Shown one piece after another: positions 14,886 to 24,910 of a DNA stretch of 45,603 nt (within the stretch, counting starts at the first letter, position 1; every line of letters begins with the position of its first letter). The stretch comes from a virus, in IMG/VR virus record IMGVR_UViG_3300035701_004184, positions 1-45,603 of that record; one strand, given 5' to 3'. The notes under the pieces were generated by a model. That model had not been told where the DNA came from. It made no database searches and saw only the letters and a program-made list of their open reading frames with translations. The position numbers and the translations under genes are program-made.

Positions 14886-16529
14886 TTATCTTTGTGCACG
14901 CCACGCGAAGTCTAGGTTAGAAGCACCGGGGTTGGTTCTACAGTTGACCGTGAATTGAGTAGATGTAATTGTGGTTACATAAATCTGGCCGGGGTCGGTG
15001 GTAGAAAGCTCTCCCAAAGTAATAAAGATATTCTCTAGTGTAGGAGTAAAACTTAATCCATGCGTAATTACTATCGAAGTTGTACCAGAAAGAATTGTCC
15101 CCGTACCACTGTTTTCAGTTACATATCCTACATTATGATCGACTTCGGTGTTTGTACCTGAGTCTAAGATAGTTCCCTGATGATCTGAGCCAATAACTGT
15201 ATTACCTATAATACTGTTGTTGGCACACTCATTTGCTCCACTTCCAGCCCCATGTGTAACCCTGATCTCATAGAGGTCATTGTCCCGACAGCGATTCCCG
15301 ACTACTGCATTGTTATCCGAGTCGTGGGAAACACAAATCCCGTTATAAGTAGCTGTATTATTTACGTCGTTGTCAGTTACCGTATTCCCGATTATCGTAT
15401 TATCATCGGCTGTTGCGATCCAGATTCCATGCTGTGTGTTACTGCTGACAGTATTACCGGAAATTGTATTATTGGTTGACTTATGTGCGGCACTTGGGCC
15501 TTGAATAAGAATTCCCATCGTAGCCCCGCCTGTACAAGTATTGCCGACAATCGAATTTCCTAACCCAGCATCAACATTGATTTGGCTACCAACTTCTCCC
15601 CCGCCAGTTATTGTATTTCCGACTACCGAGTTATAGTGACAGCCGTTAATATAAATACCATAGTCGCAGTTATAAATTGTATTCCCTGAAATTGTATTGT
15701 ACTTACAGGCATTTGGATAATCTGATCCCAGATGGATGTGTATACCAATCCACGAATTATTGATCGTATTCCCGACAATCGCATTGTAGTGACTCTGATA
15801 TGTTACAAAGATACCGAATTTGTTTGTTGTTGTCCCGTTGTCTAACAACTGGTTATCTGAAATTGTGTTATAAGAACAATCAAGTGAAAGCCATATCCCA
15901 TAGGTGACACATCCCGTAAAGTAATTGTTACTGACTCTATTGTGGTCGCAGGCATCGTACATTCTGACTCCGCTACTGCCAAAGTTCTCAAACCAGCAAT
16001 TTTCAACCGCACAGTTAGTACACTCATCTCTAAAATAGACTCCATGGTTAGTATTCCCCGTTCCACTCCCATAGAAGTAGATGTTCTTAATGGCGACTCC
16101 AGTAAGCTTCTCAATATATGCTGCCGCCGTATTCGCCGTCGTAATAATTTTAGTTCCCTTACCTGACCCCCAAAGAGTAATGTTGCTATGGGGAATGGTC
16201 AGATCCTCGGTATAAGTTCCTTCTGGTATAAAGACTATTCCTCCAGTAGCAGGAAGATCGTTTATTGCAGCCTGAATAGTAGGAAACTCTCCAGCATTTC
16301 TAATCGACATCACCCTTTGGACAAATAGCTCTCTCCAGGTTAGGGCTGCCGACCCTAAGTCATAAGCGTTTGTAGTATTAGGAGCAAAACCAGATCCGTT
16401 AAGTGCGGATCTTAGGTTCGCTATGGTTATGCTCTTGGTTGTCGAAGAGTTAACAATCGGAAGTATATCCGCATCAATAGGTGTAGTAAGAGGGGGTAGT
16501 GCAGAAATCTTTTTATCAACTGCGGCCAT
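14886..16529 (-). CDS. Tailspike-like protein with right-handed beta-helix
   Basis: 547 residues. The N-terminal about 90 (KKISALPPLTTPIDADILP, then WRELFVQRVMSI) look like a virion-attachment head. The body holds many parallel beta-helix repeats of the form NxIxGNTI/NTISGNTV (PbH1/NosD type) from about residue 95 to 460. A beta-rich C-terminal domain (GLSFTPTLENIFITLGE) follows. Tailspikes of this fold bind and often cut surface polysaccharide; catalytic residues cannot be assigned. A -10 lies 6 nt before the ATG and no SD is present, pointing to a leaderless mRNA. Confidence 0.8.
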   Translation of the reverse strand: MAAVDKKISALPPLTTPIDADILPIVNSSTTKSITIANLRSALNGSGFAPNTTNAYDLGSAALTWRELFVQRVMSIRNAGEFPTIQAAINDLPATGGIVFIPEGTYTEDLTIPHSNITLWGSGKGTKIITTANTAAAYIEKLTGVAIKNIYFYGSGTGNTNHGVYFRDECTNCAVENCWFENFGSSGVRMYDACDHNRVSNNYFTGCVTYGIWLSLDCSYNTISDNQLLDNGTTTNKFGIFVTYQSHYNAIVGNTINNSWIGIHIHLGSDYPNACKYNTISGNTIYNCDYGIYINGCHYNSVVGNTITGGGEVGSQINVDAGLGNSIVGNTCTGGATMGILIQGPSAAHKSTNNTISGNTVSSNTQHGIWIATADDNTIIGNTVTDNDVNNTATYNGICVSHDSDNNAVVGNRCRDNDLYEIRVTHGAGSGANECANNSIIGNTVIGSDHQGTILDSGTNTEVDHNVGYVTENSGTGTILSGTTSIVITHGLSFTPTLENIFITLGELSTTDPGQIYVTTITSTQFTVNCRTNPGASNLDFAWRAQR

Positions 16530-16535
16530 ATTATT

Positions 16536-16565
16536 AGAATAGGGATAGGAACTATTGGATGTCTA
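16536..16565 (-). promoter_or_regulatory. TAGTT-type promoter for tailspike gene
   Basis: -35 TAGACA (weak), TAGTT at spacer positions 6-10 of 18, -10 TATTCT, 6 nt to the ATG. The core TAGTT is kept although the -35 is poor. Confidence 0.5.
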
Positions 16566-16569
16566 GTCG

Positions 16570-19500
16570 CTAGATATACTTACCAATATAGTTTAAGTCT
16601 GGGGACTCAAGTTTAATTCTCCCTCCAGTTTCTTGCTGAAGGTACATCCCATCTTCCATTAATAGACATTCGAGATACTTCGGGCCATAAACATTATTTA
16701 CATCTGAATACTTACTCCCGTAGGCAACATTATCCTCCAAGACAATATGTCCACCAGTTTCCAATAAAAGATACATCCCATTCTGCATGAGTAAAGATGG
16801 TTGGTATTCGGGAGCAAAAACATTTCCGGTGGTCGTATATTTGTTTCCAAAGGCAATCGCATCTTCTAGGGGTATGCGCCCTCCAGTTTCCAAGAGAAGG
16901 TAGAATAGATCCTCCATCATTAAACAAGGAACATATTTAGGCCCATATATCTCAGGCGAGGGCGAAGGAGAGGGTGAGGGACTCAGCGAGGCGCTCGGAG
17001 AAAGTGAAGCACTTCCTGAGGCTGAGGCGCTTTTGCTAACCGAAGCCGACGGGGACAAACTCGCTGATGGGGAAAGAGACGCGGATGCGCTTGCCGAGGG
17101 ACTCAATGAGAAAGACCCTGAAGCCGATGGGCTGAGAGACCAACTCCCACTGGCTGACGGACTAAGAGAGAATGATCCGGAGGTAGAGGGTGAGAGGGAG
17201 AACGATCCAGAGGCACTTGGGGATAAACTGTAACTGGCCGACGCCGAGGGACTTAAACTATACGACCCACTCGCAGACGGGGAAAGACTCTCTGAACCTG
17301 AAGCACTTGGAGACAAACTTACTGACCCCGAGGCGCTGGGACTCAAAGACCCAGACGCCGAAGCCGAGGGAGAAAGGCTGGCACTAGGACTTAAACTGAA
17401 ACTGCCACTTGCCGAGGGAGACAAAGAGGCGCTGGCACTGGCCGAGGGGGACAGACTGGCCGAAGGAGACAGGCTCTCGCTTCCACTCGCTGAGGGTGAA
17501 AGAGAAGCCGAACCGCTTTCTGAAGGCGATAAACTTGCGCTGGGACTTAATGAAGCGCTTTCGGATGCGGAAGGACTTAAAGAGAAAGACCCGGATGCCG
17601 AAGGTGAAAGGCTGGCCGAGGGTGACAATGAAAAACTCCCTGAGGCCGATGGACTCAGACTGGCACTTCCAGAGGTGCTTGGACTAAGACTAGCGGAGGG
17701 CGAGAGTGAGAACGAACCCGACGCAGATGGAGACAGACTTGCTGAACCACTAGTGCTCGGTGAAAGAGATTCTGACGGACTTAAACTGAACGACCCGCTA
17801 GCACTAGGTGAGAGGGAAAACGAGCCCGAAGCACTGGGACTTAATGAGTATGACCCACTAGCACTAGGAGAGAGTGAAAATGATCCTGACGCACTTGGAC
17901 TTAAAGACTTTGACGCACTGGTGGAGGGGGAGAGGCTGGCTGAAGGTGACAACGAGAAACTACCACTAGCAGATGGGGAGAGAGAAAAACTTCCGGACGC
18001 ACTTGGAGAAAGGCTAGCCGAGGGACTTAGGCTAAATGATCCACTAGCGGAGGGTGAAAGTGATTTACTTGCCGAGGCGCTGGGACTCAAGGAAGTGGAT
18101 GGGCTAAGTGAAAAAGACCCCGAGGCAGATGGACTGAGACTAAACGACCCACTAGCACTAGGTGAAAGCGAGAACGATCCAGAGGCACTTGGGGATAACG
18201 ACGCTGAAGGGGATAAACTAAAGCTACCCGAGGCGCTAGGACTAAGAGAGAACGACCCACTGGCTGAGGGAGAGAAACTTCCCGACTGGCTGGCGCTTGG
18301 CGAAAGTGAGAACGACCCTGACGCACTCGGACTTAAACTAGCACTAGGACTCAATGAAAATGAGCCGGATGCGCTGGGACTCAAAGAGAAAGACCCACTA
18401 GCCGAAGGTGAAGGTGAGGCCGACGGGCTTAAACTAAACGATCCAGAGGCACTCGGACTTAACGAGAACGATCCTGAAGCGGAAGGAGATAGTGAAGCAG
18501 ACGGACTAAGACTGAAACTCCCACTCGCGCTAGGCGACAAAGAGAAGCTACCAGACGCCGAGGGTGAGAGACTGAGGCTTCCACTTGCGCTTGGACTCAG
18601 AGACTTCGACCCCGAAGCTGACGGGCTCAATGAAGCCGAAGGAGAAAGAGAGAAACTACCAGATGCTGAGGGCGAGAGGCTGAAAGAGCCCGACGCTGAA
18701 GGGGATAAACTAGCCGAGGGGCTTAGGCTGAAACTTCCTGATGCCGATGGAGATAAAGAGAAACTTCCCGACGCGGACGGACTAAGGCTGGCTGAGGGAG
18801 AGAGGGAAAAGCTGCCACTGGCTGATGGACTTAAACTGTATGATCCAGAAACACTTGGGGAAAGAGAGTATGACCCCGAAGCCGAGGGGCTTAACGAGAA
18901 TGACCCACTAGCGCTTGGTGAAAGTGAACCTGAGGGAGAAAGACTATAACTTCCAGAGGCACTAGGACTAAGTGAAAACGACCCAGAAACCGAAGGAGAT
19001 AAAGAGAAACTTCCTGACGCTGACGGCGAAAGTGAAAAACTTCCACTGGCGCTAGGAGATAAAGAGGCTGACGGCGAAAGTGAAAAACTTCCACTAGCGC
19101 TAGGAGATAAAGAGGCTGACGGCGAAAGTGAAAAACTTCCACTAGCGGACGGTGAGAGACTAAAACTTCCACTTGCACTTGGGGATAAAGAGAAACTTCC
19201 TGATGCCGAGGGCGAAAGAGAAAATGACCCGCTGGCACTGGGAGATAAAGAAGCAGAGGGAGAAAGTGAGAAACTTCCACTAGCTGAAGGGCTTAAACTG
19301 AAGCTGCCACTAGCTGAGGGACTCAGAGAACCCGACGGACTCAAACTGAAGCTACCACTTGCACTTGGCGAGAGGGAGAATGATCCAGAGGCACTTGGCG
19401 ACTTCGACCCTGACGGAGAAATACTAGAGAAGTTAAATAAATAATAAACCTCATTTGCCGTTAGGGCGGTGCCATTTATCAACCAAACATCATCCAATGA

Positions 19501-21906
19501 GCCAGTAAAGAATAAACCGTTGTCGCCAGTGTTGTTGGCACATCCAATCCGAACAAAATTAGTGGCTTGATACCCAGGAGCCCCACTCCAAGGCCAAGAG
19601 TTATCAAAAACACCGTCAATGTAGATTAAGATATTAACCCCATCCCAGATGCCAGCAATAAAGTGCCAGTTGCCATCAGTAACTGTCGCGTTGCTTGCCT
19701 GAAACTCATAATCTATTCCCTCAACAACACCCGTATTACAATAAATCCCAAAACAGACCTTATTTGAAGAATTGAGGTAAAGTCTCCACCCAGCCACCTT
19801 GCTCGATAACTGGCAGTAACTTTGAAATAAGAACTGGCTAGCACCCGTGGTTGAGGTTTTAAGCCACAGTCCTACAGTAAAACTTCCCGTAGGCTGAAAG
19901 TCGGCATGATCTGTTATTGAGTAGGCATCGTTGCCATCGAGAACAACCCCTCCACCAAATCTCCCAACCCCTTCTGCTGGGTCACTTATATCTGTTAAGG
20001 TATGTGCATCTTTAGAGTCGGTTGTTAAGGCACCAGTCGAGAATCGGTAGTATGCCACCGTGGTCGCACCACCGAACTCGGTGGTGTCGAAAAACTCCGG
20101 AGCTAACCATCCAGCACTAGGACTAGGACTAGGTGAACCCGAGGCGCTAGGACTTAATGAAGCGCTACCACTCGCCGATCCACTCGCCGACGGAGACAGT
20201 GAAGCAGAGGGAGACTGGGAAGCAGAATAAAGACCGTAAATATCAGCAATATCGTTTGACCCAAGACACGTTCCGTTCAAGAGAAAGACGTCATCTATCG
20301 ATCCTGTAAAGAATAGGGCATCAGTGCCAGTGTTGTTGGCACATCCAATACGGACATAGTTCGTTGCCTGATAAACTGGGGCATTGGCCCAGGCAGTCGG
20401 GCCAACGACTAACACCCCATCGACATAAAGACATAAACTCGCCCCATCCCAAGTACCAGCAATAAAGTGCCACACACCATCAGCCAGACTCACCGCACCA
20501 GTTATAAGTTTGTAGTCGGTATCAATTATGGTTCCCGTGTTCTTGTAACTGCCGAAGTTAATTTTATTGGCAGTATTCAAATAAAACCGGATTCCTGCCA
20601 TCTTACTACTACCCTGGGCGTAACTCTCGAAGATATATTGGTTGACCCCAGTAGTCGAAGTCTTAATCCACATTCCTACGGTGAAATTACCGGTAGGTTG
20701 AAAGTCGGCATGGTTAGTTGCCGAGTAAGCATCATTCCCATCCAACGCCACCGCACCATTAAACTCACCCGCAGCGTCTTCGGCAGGATCGCTTATGTCT
20801 GTCAAGGTATGCGCACCCGCACTCGTGTCTGTGGTTAATGCACCCGCCGAAAATCTGTAATATGCAGCGGGAGGATAAGTACCGATTAGTTCGTTGAACT
20901 CGCGCGCAGTCGGGGGATCCCCCGAACTTCCGCTGGCAGATTCACTAACTGATTCCGAAAAAGAACCACTGGCTGAAGTGCTAGCCGACACTGAGGTACT
21001 TTCTGAGGCCGATTGGGATAAACTAAAACTTCCCGAAGCGCTAGGGCTAAGACTGAAACTCCCACTCGCGCTAGGCGAGAGGCTAAAACTCCCCGACGCA
21101 CTAGGACTCAGCGAAGCTGACGGCGAGAGAGAAAAACTTCCGCTGGCACTCAGAGATTTCGAGGCTGAGGGAGAAAGAGAAGCCGAGTATGGTGGATAAT
21201 CACTTGTATAAGTAAGAAGGATTTGTCCATCAGCACCCAAACTATAACCAGCAGTAGTGGCATCACCCCCACCTCCACCACCACCGGGGATACCACCATT
21301 ACCACCAAGTTGACCATCAGTATCTCCACTTCCTGCACCGCCGCCACCACCTAAGTCATTTGCCGCACCATTTTGTCCAGCAGAAGTTCCACCAGTACCA
21401 CCCGAACCATGATCCCCACCACCGCCATCACCATGCGCACTAGCACCTGCGGCGACACCATCCAAACCAGTTCCATCTTTACCAGCTGCTCCTCCTCCTC
21501 CACCACCCACATCTGATGTCGTATGAGCATTTTCACCTGCACCACCACTTGTACCAGCAGGAGTACAACTCGCACCGACACCACCAGCGGCACCAGTGGC
21601 GGTACTTGTACCCGTACCACCTATTGCTACTACCGTAGTTCCGCCAAAAGTAGAACTTGGGGCTACACCCGCAGTATCTCTTGCACCACCCGCACCAACA
21701 ACAATGGCATAGTTATTCCCAGGAGTAACAGCAACAGAAGCATTAACAGTATAGGCTCCACCGCCACCTCCTCCTCCACCACTTGCACTAGCATATCCTC
21801 CTCCACCACCAGCACCCCACGCCTCTACCTTGATTGAATTTACATCAGGTGGACACTGCCAACTATATGTTCTTGCTATGTTATATTTTTTTGTTTGGGT
21901 TGCCAT
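16570..21906 (-). CDS. Giant Ser-rich repeat tail protein with Gly-rich and two LamG-like domains
   Basis: 1778 residues. The N-terminus (about 1-235) is a Gly-rich fibre domain ([23 protein letters not shown]). Then come short Ser repeats and two LamG/concanavalin-like domains (about 338-560 and 599-825, each with [19 protein letters not shown] and WHFIAG.WDG). A run of roughly 80 decapeptide-like units ([10 protein letters not shown] and variants) covers about 827-1650. The C-terminal 125 residues hold three copies of a motif ending [11 protein letters not shown] or similar. The repeat tract is mucin-like: Ser, Pro, Ala, Gly and an aromatic in each unit. LamG domains bind glycans or proteins. 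It is probably a long virion fibre, and the Ser tract is a plausible glycosylation target of the neighbouring island. SD AGAGGT abuts the ATG. Confidence 0.8.
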   Translation of the reverse strand: MATQTKKYNIARTYSWQCPPDVNSIKVEAWGAGGGGGYASASGGGGGGGGAYTVNASVAVTPGNNYAIVVGAGGARDTAGVAPSSTFGGTTVVAIGGTGTSTATGAAGGVGASCTPAGTSGGAGENAHTTSDVGGGGGGAAGKDGTGLDGVAAGASAHGDGGGGDHGSGGTGGTSAGQNGAANDLGGGGGAGSGDTDGQLGGNGGIPGGGGGGGDATTAGYSLGADGQILLTYTSDYPPYSASLSPSASKSLSASGSFSLSPSASLSPSASGSFSLSPSASGSFSLSPSASGSFSLSQSASESTSVSASTSASGSFSESVSESASGSSGDPPTAREFNELIGTYPPAAYYRFSAGALTTDTSAGAHTLTDISDPAEDAAGEFNGAVALDGNDAYSATNHADFQPTGNFTVGMWIKTSTTGVNQYIFESYAQGSSKMAGIRFYLNTANKINFGSYKNTGTIIDTDYKLITGAVSLADGVWHFIAGTWDGASLCLYVDGVLVVGPTAWANAPVYQATNYVRIGCANNTGTDALFFTGSIDDVFLLNGTCLGSNDIADIYGLYSASQSPSASLSPSASGSASGSASLSPSASGSPSPSPSAGWLAPEFFDTTEFGGATTVAYYRFSTGALTTDSKDAHTLTDISDPAEGVGRFGGGVVLDGNDAYSITDHADFQPTGSFTVGLWLKTSTTGASQFLFQSYCQLSSKVAGWRLYLNSSNKVCFGIYCNTGVVEGIDYEFQASNATVTDGNWHFIAGIWDGVNILIYIDGVFDNSWPWSGAPGYQATNFVRIGCANNTGDNGLFFTGSLDDVWLINGTALTANEVYYLFNFSSISPSGSKSPSASGSFSLSPSASGSFSLSPSGSLSPSASGSFSLSPSASGSFSLSPSASLSPSASGSFSLSPSASGSFSLSPSASGSFSLSPSASGSFSLSPSASLSPSASGSFSLSPSASLSPSASGSFSLSPSASGSFSLSPSVSGSFSLSPSASGSYSLSPSGSLSPSASGSFSLSPSASGSYSLSPSVSGSYSLSPSASGSFSLSPSASLSPSASGSFSLSPSASGSFSLSPSASLSPSASGSFSLSPSASGSFSLSPSASLSPSASGSKSLSPSASGSLSLSPSASGSFSLSPSASGSFSLSPSASLSPSASGSFSLSPSASGSFSLSPSASPSPSASGSFSLSPSASGSFSLSPSASLSPSASGSFSLSPSASQSGSFSPSASGSFSLSPSASGSFSLSPSASLSPSASGSFSLSPSASGSFSLSPSASGSFSLSPSTSLSPSASASKSLSPSASGSFSLSPSASLSPSASGSFSLSPSASGSFSLSPSASLSPSTSASKSLSPSASGSFSLSPSASGSYSLSPSASGSFSLSPSASGSFSLSPSESLSPSTSGSASLSPSASGSFSLSPSASLSPSTSGSASLSPSASGSFSLSPSASLSPSASGSFSLSPSASESASLSPSASLSPSESGSASLSPSASGSESLSPSASLSPSASASASLSPSASGSFSLSPSASLSPSASASGSLSPSASGSVSLSPSASGSESLSPSASGSYSLSPSASASYSLSPSASGSFSLSPSTSGSFSLSPSASGSWSLSPSASGSFSLSPSASASASLSPSASLSPSASVSKSASASGSASLSPSASLSPSPSPSPSPEIYGPKYVPCLMMEDLFYLLLETGGRIPLEDAIAFGNKYTTTGNVFAPEYQPSLLMQNGMYLLLETGGHIVLEDNVAYGSKYSDVNNVYGPKYLECLLMEDGMYLQQETGGRIKLESPDLNYIGKYI
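16956..19424 (-). repeat. Ser-Pro-Ala-Gly coding repeat tract
   Basis: About 80 degenerate 30-bp units encoding [10 protein letters not shown]-like decapeptides. Most units differ at synonymous positions, so the DNA repeats are much less alike than the protein repeats. The same unit occurs in the head-fibre-like gene at 34010-34920. Confidence 0.85.
19021..19140. repeat. 48-bp near-perfect tandem repeat, 2.5 copies
   Basis: The unit starts at 19021, 19069 and 19117, with one visible mismatch (19048 vs 19096). It encodes 16 residues within the Ser-rich tract. Nearly identical copies stand out from the diverged units around them and mark a recent slippage or unequal-exchange event. Confidence 0.8.
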
Positions 21907-21929
21907 ACCTCTTTGCCGCCATTGGTTAA

Positions 21930-21959
21930 AGGTTAGCCGTTGTAACTATCGGGAGGCAA
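21930..21959 (-). promoter_or_regulatory. TAGTT-type promoter for giant Ser-rich gene
   Basis: -35 TTGCCT, TAGTT at spacer positions 6-10 of 18, -10 TAACCT. The ATG is 23 nt beyond the -10, so here a short leader with an AGAGGT SD is expected. Confidence 0.6.
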
Positions 21960-21965
21960 CCGAAA

Positions 21966-23591
21966 TTAGTACAGTTTCTTCACCAAATCTTCCGTTTTAC
22001 CCCACCCCGGAATCTCCATATCCGATTCCAACCACCCCGTACAAGTAGACTTATCTCTGAAGTCATCCTGGCTCCACTTATCGGGAGTCAGGTTAGTTCC
22101 GTGTCTAACGTCCACAATCGGGAACTCCGACTTCCACCATTCAGACCTACCATCTCTCGTGCCTGGCTCAAAACTCACCGTCTTATACGAAAATCCGTTT
22201 TTTTCAATAAACTCCATGATTTTTTTGTATTCCACTAACAGTAAGTCTCTATGGGCACACAGCCCCGAGAGCTGATCGGCGTCAAAGTGTACCGCATGAC
22301 CATCCGACCTTAACTTCCAGAAATTCCTATTGTAATAAAACTTATCCTTTGTCGGTGGTATAAAGTCAAAATGGGATGGGTGATACATAACATCATGCTC
22401 ACAAAAGAATATCCACTCCGCCTCACTATTTTCTATCGCTGCGTAAATTTGCTTAGCCATAGCGAAGTATCCCCGTTTAAGATGGGGAAAGTGAATGTTC
22501 TTTTTACCGAAAGCAATCTTCTTGAGAGAGGAACTGACAATGGGGATATTCTTTTCTTGACTTATCTTCGCTAAGTTCTCTTTCACTGCTTCAGCGAGTT
22601 TCGGTTCGAGTTGATTATCGGTATAAAAGATCATCCCCTTCGCTGCGCCTTTCTCACTTTCTTTAAGTTTTACTAAATCCGCATCCGTCCAACCTTTTAC
22701 TGGCCAAAATTTCTCTAACAACCAAGAAAGAGGGTGGATGGTTTTCGGCCACTTACTGTTGAAAAACAACTCGCGCGCATGCGCCTTGGCTTTAGATACC
22801 TGACTCCCCGATAAATGATATGGAAATCCAAAGTCGCCACCTTTCGTGCGAAAGAGGTGCGCATACCAAGTCTCGTGATTCACGAGTACGCGCCCACCCG
22901 AGAGCCAGGTCTTACAAGCAACCTCTATTCCTTGACTTCCCCATGACCCAAACTCCTCGCTACACAAATCCAACTCGAAATACTTCTCACGGGTACACAT
23001 AAAGCACGACCCCTGTAAGGACATCGTTTCTGAGATAGGCCCACTCCACCCTGGCCTTCTAGTCCAGTCTCCGAAATATTGAAAATGAGGTTCGGCATCG
23101 AAGCAAAACGACACAGCCTTGGGATTTCGCTTAGCAATCCATACAACTTCCTTTACAGTAGGCTTCTGACACTCTGTACACGGCCCAGAAAGCCCCTGAT
23201 AACGTCGGTGGCCATCTGGACACACCCAATCGAAGACGTGCAGGTTTCTCATTAAGGGCGCCATCGTTACATTGTCCCCAGTCACTTTGAACGCTTCGAT
23301 CATCTTCACATCGAAACCTTTGTCAAAAGCACAGTGGGCGTCTATCTTCATTACATATTTAGATCGAGAAAGTCTAGCTGCTTCATTTGTGGCCGCGCGC
23401 TGTCCCAATGCTTGACTATGCCTAATTATCACCAGTCGAGAGTCTTCGGGAAGCGGGGAAATAGGAATCGTATAACCATCAAGGGCAACAATAATCTCGG
23501 TGTCCCCCTCAATATTAGATAGGATGTCTTCAATCGTCCGACCCAACCACTCTTCATTACAAGATGGGATAAGAATAGAAAGTATTGACAT
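21966..23591 (-). CDS. Bifunctional glycosyltransferase (GT2/GT27-like plus second GT-like domain)
   Basis: 541 residues, apparently a fusion. Residues 1 to about 310 form a GT-A glycosyltransferase: SILIPSCNEE start, DAHCAFDKGFD (DxH, D84/H86), LQGSCFMCTREKYFEL, and GSWGSQGIEVACKTWLSGG with a following AHLFR. These blocks resemble polypeptide GalNAc-transferases (GT27) and related GT2 enzymes. From about 320 on (GMIFYTDN...) the protein is clearly homologous to the 246-aa gene at 25930, sharing FFCE.D..YHPSHFDF, a conserved Leu-Ser-Gly Cys block and an EPG tract. An internal CPDG...C..C cluster (about 125-145) may bind zinc. Donor sugar and acceptor are unknown. It starts inside the divergent promoter region shared with the RHH gene. 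Confidence 0.8.
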   Translation of the reverse strand: MSILSILIPSCNEEWLGRTIEDILSNIEGDTEIIVALDGYTIPISPLPEDSRLVIIRHSQALGQRAATNEAARLSRSKYVMKIDAHCAFDKGFDVKMIEAFKVTGDNVTMAPLMRNLHVFDWVCPDGHRRYQGLSGPCTECQKPTVKEVVWIAKRNPKAVSFCFDAEPHFQYFGDWTRRPGWSGPISETMSLQGSCFMCTREKYFELDLCSEEFGSWGSQGIEVACKTWLSGGRVLVNHETWYAHLFRTKGGDFGFPYHLSGSQVSKAKAHARELFFNSKWPKTIHPLSWLLEKFWPVKGWTDADLVKLKESEKGAAKGMIFYTDNQLEPKLAEAVKENLAKISQEKNIPIVSSSLKKIAFGKKNIHFPHLKRGYFAMAKQIYAAIENSEAEWIFFCEHDVMYHPSHFDFIPPTKDKFYYNRNFWKLRSDGHAVHFDADQLSGLCAHRDLLLVEYKKIMEFIEKNGFSYKTVSFEPGTRDGRSEWWKSEFPIVDVRHGTNLTPDKWSQDDFRDKSTCTGWLESDMEIPGWGKTEDLVKKLY

Positions 23592-23613
23592 ATACTTACA
23601 ATGTATGTATAAT
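23585..23613 (+). promoter_or_regulatory. Consensus sigma70 promoter of the RHH/Tad2-like cassette
   Basis: TTGACA at 23585-23590, exactly 17 bp, then TATAAT at 23608-23613, a perfect match to consensus. The RHH ATG lies at 23624, so the leader would be only a few bases. The -10 overlaps the palindrome at 23607-23618. Confidence 0.85.
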
Positions 23614-23618
23614 TATAC
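23607..23618. promoter_or_regulatory. Palindromic operator candidate (RHH gene)
   Basis: A perfect 12-bp palindrome, GTATAATTATAC, containing the -10 and placed 5 nt before the RHH start codon. The same palindrome lies at 41967-41978, 4 nt before the TerS start. A bound regulator would block the promoter; RHH proteins commonly bind short palindromes. Confidence 0.55.
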
Positions 23619-23623
23619 CATAT

Positions 23624-23791
23624 ATGATTCGTTGTAACTTCTATTTAACGATCGAGCAGAAGAAACGTCTCGAAAAACTTTCTCAGGCATCGGTTGCAGA
23701 ACACATCCGCCGAGCCATTGACGAATACTTGAAACGCCACGCACCCACCTACACGACTTCTCCTTCAAAGAAAGGAGGTAGACATGGTTAA
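23624..23791 (+). CDS. Ribbon-helix-helix (Arc/MetJ/CopG-type) regulator
   Basis: 55 residues. RCNFYLTIEQKKRLEKLSQ forms a beta strand plus helix 1, and ASVAEHIRRAIDEYLKR forms helix 2, the classic RHH arrangement. A basic Lys/Gly tail follows. RHH proteins dimerise and use paired strands to bind short palindromic operators; one overlaps its own promoter. No SD precedes the ATG, which is almost at the predicted transcription start (leaderless or nearly so). It overlaps the next gene by 8 nt. This and the next gene are the only plus-strand genes in the genome, inserted within the sugar island. Autoregulation is inferred. Confidence 0.8.
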   Translation: MIRCNFYLTIEQKKRLEKLSQASVAEHIRRAIDEYLKRHAPTYTTSPSKKGGRHG

Positions 23792-24050
23792 ACTTCAACA
23801 GGTTCCTCCAGCACAAAAGTTTGAAAAGGCCCATATTGTCAAAGGTCCCATCCCGATGATGACCTTTCCCGAAGCGATAAAACAAGTTATCGAAGGCAAA
23901 GTGATTACCAAACTTGAATGGGGAGATGAAAACATCTATGGAGCGCTTTTGGCCGGTAGACTGAAAATTCACAAAGACGACAACAAGTTCTACGATTGGA
24001 TTCTTAACGACGGCGACTTGACGGGAACAGATTTTATAGTAATCTCTTGA
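23784..24050 (+). CDS. Tad2-like (DUF2829-type) candidate anti-Thoeris protein
   Basis: 88 residues from the ATG at 23784, which has a full SD (AGGAGGT, 5 nt away). The core from about residue 25 reads MTFPEAIKQVIEGKVITKLE, then W, and ends with YDWILNDGDLTGTDFIVI. This follows the DUF2829/Tad2 pattern: F.EA...L..GK...R..W, then a Trp and a final TDW/F.V strand. Tad2 proteins bind and sequester the gcADPR signal of Thoeris defence. Here the match is by eye and the usual central region is shorter, so family membership is moderate. Location in a two-gene plus-strand cassette behind an RHH regulator fits an early anti-defence module. Confidence 0.5.
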   Translation: MVKLQQVPPAQKFEKAHIVKGPIPMMTFPEAIKQVIEGKVITKLEWGDENIYGALLAGRLKIHKDDNKFYDWILNDGDLTGTDFIVIS

Positions 24051-24097
24051 GTAGAAGTTGCAACGGGAGAAAGCGCGACAAAACAGTTGATTACTCT

Positions 24098-24910
24098 TTA
24101 ACATAGTGCCTTATAAAGTTCGGCTATCTTTGAGATATGGTATTCTTCGGATTTTGCAATGCACTTCTGGGCGTACTCGTCATATAGCCACGGTGCAGAC
24201 AGGAGTTCGTCTAATCTGGCAAGGAACTCCTCAAAGTTATTGACTGGGATATAACAATCCCCCATCTCATCAAAAGCCTTTTCATGGAAGGCGATAGTCG
24301 GGATTCCGAAAGAGGAGGCATTGACTAATTTCAAGGGATTCCTCATCTTCATCTTATAAGGTCTCCAGACAATCTGAACGTCTACCTTCATAAAAGCATC
24401 TACAACATCTTGTCGTTTGGCAAACTTAGAATAAGCGTAAAGTGTCATTCCCCGCTTTGCTAACTCATCGTTTAAGGCTGGAGGAAAGAATTGAAGATCG
24501 AAGGTGCATCCAATAGCCCCGAGAGTTTTAATTCCCGTTCTCGTCCTTCTAATTCGCTCATAATTGCAGTTGTGCTGGGGGATAAAGACAACTCTATTTG
24601 GTAGATCTCTTTTTAGGGAGTCGTAGTCGAACTTCGAGAGAGCGATCACCGGCACCTCAGGATGTTTCAAAAGTAAAGAGGTTAGATCCCATGAGTCAAC
24701 AATGTCTAAATACGGTTTCCCTTCAAACTTAAAATCCTCAAAGTTCTTAACGTGGGGCTTCACATAAATACAGACATCATTCTCATATCCCTCAGTCGGG
24801 TTTAACTTCGCCCCAAGATACTCGGCGATCTGATTGCCTCGGATTAAGGAAGAAACTCGCATTAGATGGCGTTTCCCTTTGAACATTCTTTTCGCGAAAA
24901 TAGAGATCAT
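24098..24910 (-). CDS. GT-B type glycosyltransferase (GT4-like)
   Basis: 270 residues from the ATG at 24910, which makes the ATGA overlap typical of this operon with the upstream methyltransferase stop (a longer start at 24919 is possible). The C-terminal half shows the GT-B donor-binding region: LGAIGCTFDLQFFPPALND, MRNPLKLVNASSFGIPTIA, and a FEEFLARLDELLSAPWLYDE helix. The N-terminal half is short for GT4 and has no obvious membrane segment. It would transfer a sugar from an NDP-sugar. It is the last gene of the sugar island's main leftward run before the plus-strand cassette. Confidence 0.7.
   Translation of the reverse strand: MISIFAKRMFKGKRHLMRVSSLIRGNQIAEYLGAKLNPTEGYENDVCIYVKPHVKNFEDFKFEGKPYLDIVDSWDLTSLLLKHPEVPVIALSKFDYDSLKRDLPNRVVFIPQHNCNYERIRRTRTGIKTLGAIGCTFDLQFFPPALNDELAKRGMTLYAYSKFAKRQDVVDAFMKVDVQIVWRPYKMKMRNPLKLVNASSFGIPTIAFHEKAFDEMGDCYIPVNNFEEFLARLDELLSAPWLYDEYAQKCIAKSEEYHISKIAELYKALC

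Noticed and set aside
17675-18949. Long plus-strand open frame opposite the Ser-rich tract, rich in Asp/Glu/Leu/Gly
   Set aside because: It is the antisense of the Ser/Pro/Ala repeat. Periodic sequence keeps the opposite strand open; there is no SD or promoter, and the composition simply mirrors the repeat.
16956-19424. CRISPR-like array
   Set aside because: Repeats are contiguous, degenerate, in frame and coding; there are no unique spacers of constant length and no cas genes.
24051-24097. Bidirectional terminator between the Tad2-like and GT-B genes
   Set aside because: Only partial complementarity (GAGTA...TACTC) and no clear stem with a T-tract; too weak to annotate.
23613-24104. Minus-strand frame opposite the RHH/Tad2-like genes
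   Set aside because: Antisense to two well-supported genes with consensus promoter and SD; no protein-like pattern.
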